Assembly (NCBI RefSeq): GCF_009193355.1
Contig: NZ_WBVT01000004.1
Coordinates: 62,001-126,000 of the forward strand
Source: Bifidobacterium leontopitheci
Lineage (GTDB): Bacteria; Actinomycetota; Actinomycetes; Actinomycetales; Bifidobacteriaceae
DNA: 64,000 bases
Direction of reading: 5' to 3'
Shown here in pieces: positions 45,189-53,396 of this stretch; the first letter of the stretch is position 1, and the number at the start of each line of letters is the position of its first letter. Both the position numbers and the translations under genes were made by a program. Below the pieces are notes generated by a model that was given only the letters and a program-made list of their open reading frames with translations, did no database searches and had not been told where the DNA came from.

Positions 45189-46100
45189 ATGACTGATCCG
45201 AACACCAACCCATACGGAACGCCGGCACCGCAGAACCCGACGCCCGAACAGCCCCAATACCAGGCTCCCGCCCAGCCGCAGTATCAGGCGCCCACTCCGG
45301 CCCCCGGCATGCCGGCCCCGGCCGCAGCCACCGACTATGCGGCGAACGTTCAGGCCTCCGTGACCAACTTCGCCCAGCAGATGGGCGGCAAGAGCGTCAA
45401 CGTCGGCGGCCAGAACTTTGACTACATCTCCATCATCACGTTCGTCGCCGCCGTGGTCAGCCTGCTCGGCTGCATCGTGCCGTTCGCGTCGATCAGCGCA
45501 TTCGGCTATTCGCAGGAGGCCAGCCTGTTCACGGGCGGTGACGGCTGGTTCTTCCTCGCCATCGCCGTGGTGGTCGTCATCCTGACCGTGTTCAAGAAGC
45601 ATCTGGCCGCCATGATCATCGCCATCATCGATCTGGCACTCGGCATCTTCGAAATCGTATGGACCAATCACAAGATCGACGAACTCGTGAGCGGCTATGG
45701 TTCGCTCGGTTCGCTCGCCAAGAACGCCATCCACTACAGCATCGGCGCGTGGCTCGTCATCATCGCCGGCATCGCGATGGTCGTCGGCACGCTGCTCGCC
45801 TTCATCAACCAGCGCAAGGCGAAGGCCGGTGCCACGCCGTCCGGTGCCGCCGCGCCGCAGGCTCCCTACGGTGCCGCTCCCACGCCGTTCCCCGGTGCTC
45901 CCGCACCAGCGGTCCCGGCCGCTCCGGGTGCCGCGCCCGCAGCTCCGTACGCCGCCGCGCCGACGGTCCCCTCTGTTCCGCTTCCGCAAGCCCCGGCCGC
46001 TCCGGCCGCGACCGATCAGACGGTTCCGGCCGCTCCGGCCGCTTCGGCTCCGAGCGACCCGTACAACGGCCAGTTCCCGACCGCCACTCCGCAGGCGTGA
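45189..46100 (+). CDS. Membrane protein with Pro/Ala-rich termini
   Basis: 303 aa. A Pro/Gln/Tyr-rich N-terminus (QPQYQAPAQPQYQAPTPAPG) precedes four predicted membrane helices (about residues 80-100, 115-132, 137-156 and 192-212) with a short loop (SAFGYSQEASLFTGGDG) and an extracytoplasmic loop HKIDELVSGYGSLGSLAKNA. A Pro/Ala-rich tail of about 85 residues follows. GAGAGGG lies upstream of the ATG. It resembles widespread actinobacterial proteins of unknown role; no function can be assigned. Confidence 0.75.
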   Translation: MTDPNTNPYGTPAPQNPTPEQPQYQAPAQPQYQAPTPAPGMPAPAAATDYAANVQASVTNFAQQMGGKSVNVGGQNFDYISIITFVAAVVSLLGCIVPFASISAFGYSQEASLFTGGDGWFFLAIAVVVVILTVFKKHLAAMIIAIIDLALGIFEIVWTNHKIDELVSGYGSLGSLAKNAIHYSIGAWLVIIAGIAMVVGTLLAFINQRKAKAGATPSGAAAPQAPYGAAPTPFPGAPAPAVPAAPGAAPAAPYAAAPTVPSVPLPQAPAAPAATDQTVPAAPAASAPSDPYNGQFPTATPQA

Positions 46101-46132
46101 CATCGGCCTGACCGCCTAGAATCCGCAATCCC

Positions 46133-46242
46133 AACGCCGTCACAGCGTGCGAACACCCGCTGTGACGGCGTTCTTGTTTCCCGCCAGTCGTAAGGTATAC
46201 GCCATTTGTGTCACAGCGGGTAGCTACCCGCTGTGACACAAA
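46133..46242. repeat. TGTCACAGCGGGTA-family palindromes, two copies
   Basis: Copy 1: AACGCCGTCACAGCG (46133-46147) / CGCTGTGACGGCGTT (46158-46172), followed by CTTGTTTC, could be the terminator of the gene before it. Copy 2: a perfect loop-less 38-bp palindrome, TTTGTGTCACAGCGGGTAG (46205-46223) and its reverse complement (46224-46242). The rest of 46243-46425 is the leader of rplK, with no gene seen. Confidence 0.88.
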
Positions 46243-46425
46243 GGAGGCGGGCTGCTGCGCCATCGCTGATATGTCCATGAAATCCGGCATAATAGAAAAG
46301 TTGTGTCTGGAGGGCGGCCATCGCATCGCCTGCTAGCACAGCACAGCAATATAGGTTGCGGGAGGAGTTCGTCGGGTGACCGGCGTCCGCCGATATCACC
46401 GCTTCATAGAAAGAAGAACCATACA

Positions 46426-46857
46426 ATGGCTCCCAAGAAGAAAGTCACGGCGCTGATCAAGCTCCAGATTCAGGCTGGCAAGGCCAACCCGGCCCCGCCG
46501 CTGGGTCCGGCTCTGGGTTCCCATGGCGTGAACATCATGGACTTCTGCAAGCAGTACAATGCTAAGACGCAGGACAAGATGGGTCAGGTCATCCCGGTCG
46601 AGATCACCGTCTTCGAAGACCGTTCCTTCACTTTCGTTCTCAAGACCCCGCCGGCCGCGGCTCTGCTGAAGAAGGCCGCCGGCATCGAGAAGGGCACCGA
46701 GAACCCGCTGACCCACAAGGTCGGCTCCGTCACCAAGGCTCAGCTGCGTGAGATCGCCGAAACCAAGATGGCCGATCTTTCCGCTCGCGACGTCGAGGCT
46801 GGCATGAAGATCATCGCCGGCACCGCTCGCTCCATGGGCATCACGGTTGAGGACTGA
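46426..46857 (+). CDS. rplK: 50S ribosomal protein L11
   Basis: 143 aa. Pro-rich [20 protein letters not shown] and the C-terminal [13 protein letters not shown] are diagnostic. It forms the GTPase-associated centre with 23S rRNA. The start at 46426 has GAAAGAAG upstream; in-frame sequence before it is untranslated leader. rplA follows 14 nt later. Confidence 0.98.
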   Translation: MAPKKKVTALIKLQIQAGKANPAPPLGPALGSHGVNIMDFCKQYNAKTQDKMGQVIPVEITVFEDRSFTFVLKTPPAAALLKKAAGIEKGTENPLTHKVGSVTKAQLREIAETKMADLSARDVEAGMKIIAGTARSMGITVED

Positions 46858-46871
46858 GAGGAGAAGGACAC

Positions 46872-47564
46872 ATGGTAAAGCGTTCCAAGAAGTACCGCGA
46901 GGCGGCCGAGAAGGTCGATCGTAACAACCTGTACACCGCCAACGAGGCCATCGCCCTGCTCAAGAGCATGCCGGCCTACAACTTCGACCAGACCGTCGAA
47001 GCCGTGTACCGCCTGAACGTCGACCCGCGCAAGGCCGACCAGCTGGTCCGTGGCACCGTCAACCTGCCTCACGGCACCGGTAAGACCGCCAAGGTCGCCG
47101 TGTTCGCCCGTGGCCCGAAGGCCACCGAGGCCCAGGAGGCCGGCGCCGATATCGTCGGTGATGACGACCTCATCGCCAAGGTGCAGGGCGGCTTCCTCGA
47201 CTTCGACGCCGTCGTCGCCACCCCGGACATGATGGGCAAGGTCGGCCGCCTCGGCCGCGTGCTCGGCCCCCGTGGCCTCATGCCGAACCCGAAGACCGGC
47301 ACGGTGACCATGGACGTCACCAAGGCCGTCAAGGACATCAAGGGCGGCAAGATCGAGTTCCGCGTGGACAAGAACGGCAACCTGAGCTTCCTCATCGGCA
47401 AGCTCTCCTTCGACGAGGCCGCTCTGGACGAGAACTTCAAGGCCGTGGCCGATGAAGTCAAGCGTCTCAAGCCCGCCACCGTCAAAGGCCGCTACATCAC
47501 CAAGGCGACCATCACCTCCACGATGAACCCGGGCGTCCCGGTCGATCCGGCCACGCTCGCCTGA
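46872..47564 (+). CDS. rplA: 50S ribosomal protein L1
   Basis: 230 aa, full length. [40 protein letters not shown] and [20 protein letters not shown] are family signatures. It forms the L1 stalk and, in many bacteria, represses its own rplK-rplA mRNA. GAGGAGAAGG precedes the ATG. Confidence 0.98.
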   Translation: MVKRSKKYREAAEKVDRNNLYTANEAIALLKSMPAYNFDQTVEAVYRLNVDPRKADQLVRGTVNLPHGTGKTAKVAVFARGPKATEAQEAGADIVGDDDLIAKVQGGFLDFDAVVATPDMMGKVGRLGRVLGPRGLMPNPKTGTVTMDVTKAVKDIKGGKIEFRVDKNGNLSFLIGKLSFDEAALDENFKAVADEVKRLKPATVKGRYITKATITSTMNPGVPVDPATLA

Positions 47565-47605
47565 TTCCAGGTGAACGGTGCGGCCACACGCGCCGCATGA
47601 CATGC

Positions 47606-47639
47606 ATGGTCCCCCGCAGGGTCTTCTGCGGGGGACCAT
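47606..47639 (+). terminator. Terminator of rplK-rplA
   Basis: Perfect 14-bp stem ATGGTCCCCCGCAG (47606-47619) / CTGCGGGGGACCAT (47626-47639) with a 6-nt loop; no T-run. From 47640 to 47847 no gene or clear structure is seen. Confidence 0.75.
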
Positions 47640-47847
47640 TGCATATGGGTGTCGGTTACGGTACCGGCGACGTCAGCTGACCGGATACGGCGACGATGTG
47701 ACGACGCAACGACGCGTCGCTCAAGTGATGACCAGGATAGCCGGCACGAGCTGCGACCTTGCGACCTTGCGGCATTGAGACGTTGCGGCCCTGCGATGTT
47801 GCGACGCCCGAGTACCGCAACGCACGGCAGCGTGCGTGGCCGTCCGC

Positions 47848-48723
47848 TCAGCCGCGCTGCCGTCCTCCGGCGGTTCCGGCCGCGCCGACCGACGGCGCCT
47901 TCGCACCGGCCGTTCCCGTCTGCCGCATCCGCCCCAAAGCGATCGCCGTACGCAGCACGTAGGCCTCACGCGCGTCGGTCGCATCCCAGCCGGTCGTCTC
48001 CGCGGCGCGCTTGAGCCGATAGCGCACGGTGTTCGGGTGCACGCTCAGCTCCTTGGCGCACGTCTCAAGCGACCCACCGTTGCCGAGGAACGCGGAGACC
48101 GTCTCCAACGTCGGATCGTCCGGCCCCGCGGCGGTCAGGCTCGCGTACACGGTGTCGACCAGCTCATCGGCCGCATCCTCGTCACCCAGCAGCGCGCGCT
48201 CCGGCAGCACATCGTCGGCGCGCATCGGCCGCGGCACCTTGGCCAGCGCCGGCGCCGCGGCGATCGACGTGACCACCGCGCGCACGACCCGCGCCGCACC
48301 CGTCACGCCACGGCGCAACGGCGACAGGCACACGGGTGATTTGGGGTCGAACGCGGGCATGGCGTTCGTGCAGGTCACATCCGGCGTGACCGCAGCGCGA
48401 GGCGTGATCATGGCGATGCACAAGCCGCCGATCGTTCCCGTGACGCACGGGCCGCCGCCAAGGTCACGCACGGTCTTGTGCAGCGCCGCACGCGTGCCAG
48501 CGGTCGTATGCAGCGGGGTGCCGCCGACCGCAAAGCACAGGAAGTCGTCGTCGAAGCCGAGCATCCCCAGGATCGCCGCGGCACGCGCGTCCGTCAGTCC
48601 GTTGGCCAGGCAGGCGAACGCGACCGACTCCAGCCGCGTATCGGCGTCGTCGTCGGCCGAACCACGGTTCAGCAACTCCAGAAAATCAACAGACGAATGT
48701 CCCATGCCCACCCAATCAGTCAT
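47848..48723 (-). CDS. PucR/CdaR-family transcriptional regulator, FasR-like candidate
   Basis: 291 aa. The C-terminal PucR-type helix-turn-helix is clear: GGSLETCAKELSVHPNTVRY then RLKRAAETTGWDATDAREAY then VLRTAIALGRM (about residues 220-270). A GGDEF-like/unknown sensory region precedes it, and a Gly/Ala-rich tail follows. The start at 48723 is preferred because TATGCT lies 7 nt upstream (leaderless); an extension to 48753 has no better signal. In Streptomyces coelicolor, FasR, a PucR-type protein, activates fatty acid synthesis genes. Here the gene lies in the cluster containing birA, bioY, acc and fas, so control of lipid synthesis is a reasonable guess. Confidence 0.75.
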   Translation of the reverse strand: MTDWVGMGHSSVDFLELLNRGSADDDADTRLESVAFACLANGLTDARAAAILGMLGFDDDFLCFAVGGTPLHTTAGTRAALHKTVRDLGGGPCVTGTIGGLCIAMITPRAAVTPDVTCTNAMPAFDPKSPVCLSPLRRGVTGAARVVRAVVTSIAAAPALAKVPRPMRADDVLPERALLGDEDAADELVDTVYASLTAAGPDDPTLETVSAFLGNGGSLETCAKELSVHPNTVRYRLKRAAETTGWDATDAREAYVLRTAIALGRMRQTGTAGAKAPSVGAAGTAGGRQRG

Positions 48724-48775
48724 GTCATTCAGCATAGCAGCGTAACCGCTCACACGCCGTCGTCACACGTCGCCG

Positions 48776-51121
48776 TCACTGTACGCCGCCGCGAGCGAGC
48801 GTCGCCGCCGAACGTCCCTCAGGCATCCACGCGGCCGCCGCGGCCCGCCGCTCGGCCTGGGACTCACGCCAGAACGTGAGCAGTACGAAACCGAACGTGA
48901 ACGCCACCGGCAGCATGTGCCGCTCGAAATTGTTCGCCGGAGCCGTGATCATCACGCCCATGAACAGCAGCATCGGCAGGTGCACCGCCAGCGTACGCCA
49001 ACGACGCAGCACCACTTCGGCCGCGCCCGTCAGCAGCATCAGCGTCACGTACAGGTTGCCGTGCGTCACCCAGCCGACCACCGGGATCTCGCCGAACTGG
49101 TGCGCGCCGCCGCCGATGGCCGCCCGCCACTGGCGGCACCAGTTCTTGATCTGGTCGGTCTGCTCCTGCACATAGTCGTTGGTCACGTAGTAGTCCATCG
49201 CCACGTACGGCTGGTCGGTGGGGTTGAAATAGCCGAAGCACTTGGCCAGCAGCGCATCTATCGCGGTGATCGGGTCGGCCTTGACGATGCTCCACCAGGC
49301 GTCGTTGAACCTGCGCATGTCCGCGGCGGTGACCGACCGCCAGCGGTAGCTCACCTTCTTCGACTGGATGCCCGACGACTTCACCGGATCGGCGTCCTGC
49401 GGGAAGTACGCGTCGGCCATCTGATCGAGGTTGAAAATCGACGAGATCTCCTCGCGCGCGGTCAGCGGAATGCTCTGCGGGTTGCGCTTGGCGATGCGCG
49501 CGATCTGCTGCAGCTGCACGCCGTGGCTTTCGATCGGATCGCCGCCGATGATCGCCCCGGACGCGGTCAGCATCACCACGCCGCCATGCAGGATGACGAC
49601 CGGCAGCAGCAGCGACACCGCATACACGCCCCAACGCCGGCGGTCGGCGAACAGCGCGAGCACGATCTCGAACAGCAGGATGTACCAGGCGTACTTCGCG
49701 CTCGCCAGCATCACCACGCTCGCCACCGTCATCGCCGCAAGGCTGCGGCCGCGCAGATGCAGCACCGCGTCCGGCTTGTCGCGCTGCGTGCGCAGCAGCT
49801 CGTACCACACGCCGAACGCCCACACGAACGCGAACGCGAACAGCGGCGACTTGGTCAGCGAGATCGTCGAGAACACCACCAGCGGGCACAGCATGAAGAA
49901 CAGCATGATCGTGAGCCTGGCGAACCAGCCTGCCGCGCCCGTCGGCAGCACACGGCCGTGGGTGCGCCACCAGCAGCGCGACTCCCCGCGTTCGGGGTGC
50001 AACGGGTCGTGCGGGCCGCCCAGCGTCATCGCGCGACGCTGCGGATCGGCGAAATCGGCCGCCGCCTCGGCGCGCGAGCCGAACCCCAGCCATGGCAGGT
50101 TGAAGAACCGGTGCATCGTCGCCGAGACGCAGAACACGGCGAACAGGAACTGCAACGCCGACAGCACCACGAAACCGGGGTCGTTCGACTCGGTGAAGTA
50201 GCGTGACACCGCCAGCACCGCCCCGTAGAACACGGTGAGGATGATGTTGTGCTGGTCGGTCAGATACGTGGGGTCGGCCGGCCAAATGTAATGCGCGGTC
50301 GGGTAGATGTCCATCGGCACGAACGAGAAGAAGCCGATGTACGGCTGTTTGATGCCGGTCCACTGGTTCCACGCCCAGCTGAACTCGCGCGCCTGCGAGC
50401 GGATGTCCGCGCCGAACGCGGTGACCAGCGTCGTCGGCACCCACAGCCAGCCGATGAACACGATCAGCACGATCTTCCACCAGCGGTCGGTGGCGCGCAC
50501 CCACAGGCGGCCGGCCGTGCGCAGCGCGGAGCCGAACGGCGAGACGGCGATGCGCATCGTCGTCTGCCGCACACGTTCCGGCATGATGCGGCGGACGCGC
50601 AGCCCGTCCGGTCCGCTCGCCCAGCCGAAGATTGGGATGCCGCGAGCCCAGCGCACCGAGGCGATGATGATGCCGAGCGCGATGCCGAACGCGATCAGAC
50701 CGTACAGCCAGTTCAGCGGCCCGAAGTCGGCGATGGAGTCATCCGCCCAGTAGATCGGCCCGACGGCCACGCATAGGGCGATCCACAGGCAGGCGGCGAC
50801 GGCGAGCGCCCAGCGTGCGGCCGCGGCGGCCGGTGCGACGACGGAACGCGCGTGCGTGTGCGGACGGCGTGCGGCGTCGCTCGGTGCCGTGTTGCGCGAC
50901 GTGACGTTGTCTGATGAGACGTTGTCTGATGAGACGTTGTCCGATGAGACGTTGTCCGATGAGACGTTGTCCGATGAGACGTTGTCCGATGAGACGCTGT
51001 CCGACGTGACGCTGTCTGACGCAACGTCATGGCGGTCGGCGACGTCACGCACGACGCTGCGGTCGTCGCGGGCGTTGCCGGATTCCCGGCTTGGGTGCTG
51101 CTGTCGGCGGGTGTGGGTCAT
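48776..51121 (-). CDS. Large polytopic membrane protein, GT-C/DUF6020-like
   Basis: 781 aa. Residues 1-100 are hydrophilic and carry tandem pentapeptides of the type SSDNV. About 12 membrane helices follow (first ones ALAVAACLWIALCVAVGPI and NWLYGLIAFGIALGIIIASV). Between helices lies a large loop with the DDSIAD motif near the first helix end (Asp pair as in GT-C glycosyltransferases) and a C-terminal extracytoplasmic region (DAYFPQDADPVKSSGIQSKK; TDQPYVAMDYYVTNDYVQEQ). The start at 51121 is chosen because TACAAT lies 7 nt upstream. It may use a polyprenyl-linked sugar; donor and product are unknown. Confidence 0.7.
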   Translation of the reverse strand: MTHTRRQQHPSRESGNARDDRSVVRDVADRHDVASDSVTSDSVSSDNVSSDNVSSDNVSSDNVSSDNVSSDNVTSRNTAPSDAARRPHTHARSVVAPAAAAARWALAVAACLWIALCVAVGPIYWADDSIADFGPLNWLYGLIAFGIALGIIIASVRWARGIPIFGWASGPDGLRVRRIMPERVRQTTMRIAVSPFGSALRTAGRLWVRATDRWWKIVLIVFIGWLWVPTTLVTAFGADIRSQAREFSWAWNQWTGIKQPYIGFFSFVPMDIYPTAHYIWPADPTYLTDQHNIILTVFYGAVLAVSRYFTESNDPGFVVLSALQFLFAVFCVSATMHRFFNLPWLGFGSRAEAAADFADPQRRAMTLGGPHDPLHPERGESRCWWRTHGRVLPTGAAGWFARLTIMLFFMLCPLVVFSTISLTKSPLFAFAFVWAFGVWYELLRTQRDKPDAVLHLRGRSLAAMTVASVVMLASAKYAWYILLFEIVLALFADRRRWGVYAVSLLLPVVILHGGVVMLTASGAIIGGDPIESHGVQLQQIARIAKRNPQSIPLTAREEISSIFNLDQMADAYFPQDADPVKSSGIQSKKVSYRWRSVTAADMRRFNDAWWSIVKADPITAIDALLAKCFGYFNPTDQPYVAMDYYVTNDYVQEQTDQIKNWCRQWRAAIGGGAHQFGEIPVVGWVTHGNLYVTLMLLTGAAEVVLRRWRTLAVHLPMLLFMGVMITAPANNFERHMLPVAFTFGFVLLTFWRESQAERRAAAAAWMPEGRSAATLARGGVQ
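50896..51030 (-). repeat. 15-bp tandem repeat within the membrane-protein gene
   Basis: About nine 15-bp units, consensus on the + strand CCGATGAGACGTTGT, from 50896 to 51030; the central six (50911-51000) are nearly identical. Because the unit is a multiple of three, it encodes SSDNV repeats and copy-number change keeps the frame. Confidence 0.9.
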
Positions 51122-51252
51122 GCAGGCCATTGTACAGCTCAGAGGAGCGGCGCCCGCCGGCTGGCGGCCTGTTCGCTTTTCGGATGCCGTCTGGCGTTTC
51201 CGCCGCGGCTCGGCTAGGCTGAGGCGGCGTTAGCTGGGCAAGAGAGGAACCT

Positions 51253-52200
51253 ATGTTGACTGTACGAAGAAGAGGAATGGCGCCGTACCTGCCGCTCACC
51301 GAGCAGGCGGCGGACCATGTGGTGTCGGTGGCGCAGGCCGATTCCACGAACGCGCTGGCCCGAAGGATGCTGCGCGACGGCGAACTGCCGGTGCACGCGC
51401 CGCAGGATGACGGTGAGGGACGGCCGCCGAAGCTGGCCATGGACGCGGTGTTCTGCGATGTGCAGACCGCGGGGCACGGGCGGCTGGGACGCACGTGGGT
51501 GAGCGAGCCCGGTGCGTCGTTCACCGGCTCGTTCGTCACGGTGCTGCCGCGTTGCGTGCTGACCGACCCTGCGGTGAACGGATGGCTGACGGTGATCGCC
51601 GGACTGGCGTCGCTCGAGGCATTGGACGGCGGACTGGGGGAGTGCGGCGCGCGTCGCGTCGACCCCGAGGAGTGCCGTCTGACGCTGAAATGGCCGAACG
51701 ACCTGTACTGTCATGGGCTCAAGCTGGGCGGCATCCTGACCGAGATGGTGCCGCTTGACGGTGACGTTGCCGGTGAAGACGTGGCTGATGACAACGTGGC
51801 TGACGACAACGTGGCGCTGGTGATCGGCATCGGCATCAACCTGGGGCTGCACGCGGCCCAGCTGCCGACGCCGCAGTCGACCTCGCTGCAGATGCACGTG
51901 GAGGGCCTGCCGCCGGTGAGCCAGATTCGCGATATCGTCGCGGCCCGCCTCGCCAAGTCGCTGCGTTCCCGACTGGCCGCGTTCGTGGCCGACCCTGCGG
52001 GGGCGGCGCCGGCGATCCGTGACGAGGCGCTGCCGTTGCTGTGGACGCTGGGCCGTCGCGTCGAGGTGACGTTCGTCGACGGCGGTACGCTGACCGGCAC
52101 GGCAATCGGGCTCAATGAGGATGCGTCATTGCAGGTGCGCGGCGACGACGGCGCCGACCATGACGTGCACACGGGGGACGTCGGCGTGCTGCCGGCCTGA
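51253..52200 (+). CDS. birA: Biotin-protein ligase
   Basis: 315 aa. Catalytic motifs: DVQTAGHGRLGRTWVSEPGA (biotin/ATP loop), LTLKWPNDLY and LKLGGILTEM, IGIGINLG, plus a C-terminal SH3-like domain (RVEVTFVDGGTLTGTAIG). No N-terminal DNA-binding domain, so it is a ligase only, not a repressor. An Asp/Val insertion (GEDVADDNVADDNV, about residues 173-190) replaces the usual short turn. GAGAGGAAC precedes the ATG. It should biotinylate the carboxylase subunit encoded nearby (Lys573). Confidence 0.95.
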   Translation: MLTVRRRGMAPYLPLTEQAADHVVSVAQADSTNALARRMLRDGELPVHAPQDDGEGRPPKLAMDAVFCDVQTAGHGRLGRTWVSEPGASFTGSFVTVLPRCVLTDPAVNGWLTVIAGLASLEALDGGLGECGARRVDPEECRLTLKWPNDLYCHGLKLGGILTEMVPLDGDVAGEDVADDNVADDNVALVIGIGINLGLHAAQLPTPQSTSLQMHVEGLPPVSQIRDIVAARLAKSLRSRLAAFVADPAGAAPAIRDEALPLLWTLGRRVEVTFVDGGTLTGTAIGLNEDASLQVRGDDGADHDVHTGDVGVLPA

Positions 52201-52210
52201 TCAGGACATC

Positions 52211-52389
52211 GACTCCCGGTTTTCTCCCACTTCGGCCCTACGAAATGGGAGAAAACCGGGAGTCTTGATATTGAACTCCCGATATTCTCCCATTCCGGAG
52301 TCCGTATATGGGAGAAAACCCGGAGTCACGAATGCCAACTCCCGGTTTTCTCCCACTTTGGCCTTGCAAAATGGGAGAAAACCGGGAGT
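52211..52389. repeat. Three tandem ACTCCCGGTTTTCTCCCA hairpins
   Basis: Unit 1: perfect 19-bp stem GACTCCCGGTTTTCTCCCA (52211-52229) / 52246-52264. Unit 2: imperfect 19-bp stem (52275-52293 / 52308-52326). Unit 3: perfect 18-bp stem (52338-52355 / 52372-52389). Loops of units 1 and 3 are related (CTTCGGCCCTACGAAA and CTTTGGCCTTGCAAA). They fill the gap between the convergent genes birA and bioY. Confidence 0.9.
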
Positions 52390-52421
52390 CTTGCGGTTGA
52401 TGACTACGGCTGCAGCGGCCG

Positions 52422-53021
52422 TCACAGGCGCGACAGGCCGGCGGCGGCGAGGGAGGCGATGGATGCCTTGATGATGTCGCCGATGACGAAGCCCATCGAC
52501 GCGACCGCCACGACGGTGATCGGCGTGTGCGTGAGCGCCGACTGCAGCACGAATCCGAACGCATAGACGACGACCACGCCGCCGGCGAGCGACGCGCCGA
52601 AGTATCGCAGCGCGGCCAGCAGCGTGCCGGCGAGACCGGTGCGCGAGCCGTCGGCGCGCTTGGCGCCGCGACCCTTGAGCAGTGCGGTCACGACGGCGCC
52701 CGGCAGGAATCCGATGAGGAATCCGGCGCTCGGCCCGAACAGCGCGGCGGTGGAGGCGCCGCCGGCGAACACCGGCAGCCCGGCCGCGCCGGCGGCCAGA
52801 TACAGGGCCACCGAACCGGCGGCCTGACGCCAGTCGAGCATCAGCGAGGCGAGCATCACCATGAAGGTCTGCAGCGTGATCGGCACGGGCGTGCCGGGGA
52901 TCGGCACCTCGCCGGCCGCGGCGGACAGCCAGATCAGCACGGTGAACATGAGCGGCTTGGCGAGGTAGGCGGCGAGCGCGCGGCCGTGCAGCGAGGCGAC
53001 GGCGGAAGAACGGGTGGACAT
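52422..53021 (-). CDS. bioY: Biotin ECF transporter substrate-binding subunit BioY
   Basis: 199 aa, five to six membrane helices. Motifs: VPIPGTPVPITLQTFMVMLA and PSAGFLIGFLPGAVVTALL are typical of BioY. AGAAGGGA precedes; ATG 53021 has 6-nt spacing and is preferred over ATG 53027. The open frame extends to 53219 without signal. It captures biotin for an energy-coupling-factor transporter. Its neighbours birA and the biotin-dependent carboxylase match this role. Confidence 0.93.
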   Translation of the reverse strand: MSTRSSAVASLHGRALAAYLAKPLMFTVLIWLSAAAGEVPIPGTPVPITLQTFMVMLASLMLDWRQAAGSVALYLAAGAAGLPVFAGGASTAALFGPSAGFLIGFLPGAVVTALLKGRGAKRADGSRTGLAGTLLAALRYFGASLAGGVVVVYAFGFVLQSALTHTPITVVAVASMGFVIGDIIKASIASLAAAGLSRL

Positions 53022-53396
53022 GGGCATTCCCTTCTCGGTTGATACGAAGACGTCCCGCCAGACGGGCGGCGCCGGCGCCGTGAGGCGGGGGAGCCGTGCT
53101 GGGGCGTGGACCTGCCGGCGGGGGTACATGCCGGTCGGTGACCGGTCACGTCGGCTGCCGGCGTTGACGATTGCCCATCGTAGGACCGCGCCGCGCGGAC
53201 CGTCATGACGGGAACGCACAAAAACCCGTCCGGCTTTTTGTGGGACATGTCCGGTTACGCCGGCGAAGGTTACGGCAGCGAAAGCTACGCCCCCGGAACC
53301 TACGCGACCGTTTGTCTCGCCCCTACAAAATATCGATGCCGATTTTGTTGAGACACCGGCGGCATGATCGGGCCGTCAATGGCGATAGTGGAGCAT
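53022..53396 (+). promoter_or_regulatory. Control region of the acc-fas genes
   Basis: No convincing gene. Nested inverted repeats TGTCTC (53313-53318) / GAGACA (53350-53355) and CAAAAT (53326-53331) / ATTTTG (53342-53347) enclose ATCGATGCCG, just upstream of a GATAGT box (53384-53389) that lies 7 nt before the carboxylase ATG. This is a good candidate operator. At 53253-53308 a 15-bp periodic stretch (GGTTACGCCGGCGAA, GGTTACGGCAGCGAA, then diverging) forms a 34-codon open frame that ends inside the inverted repeat; it is probably not a gene. Confidence 0.6.

Noticed and set aside
46243-46425. L1-binding autoregulatory site in the rplK leader
   Set aside because: L1 autoregulation is known in other bacteria, but no mimic of the 23S site could be recognised by eye here.
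50896-51030. Possible CRISPR array
   Set aside because: The 15-bp units are contiguous with no spacers and lie in a coding frame.
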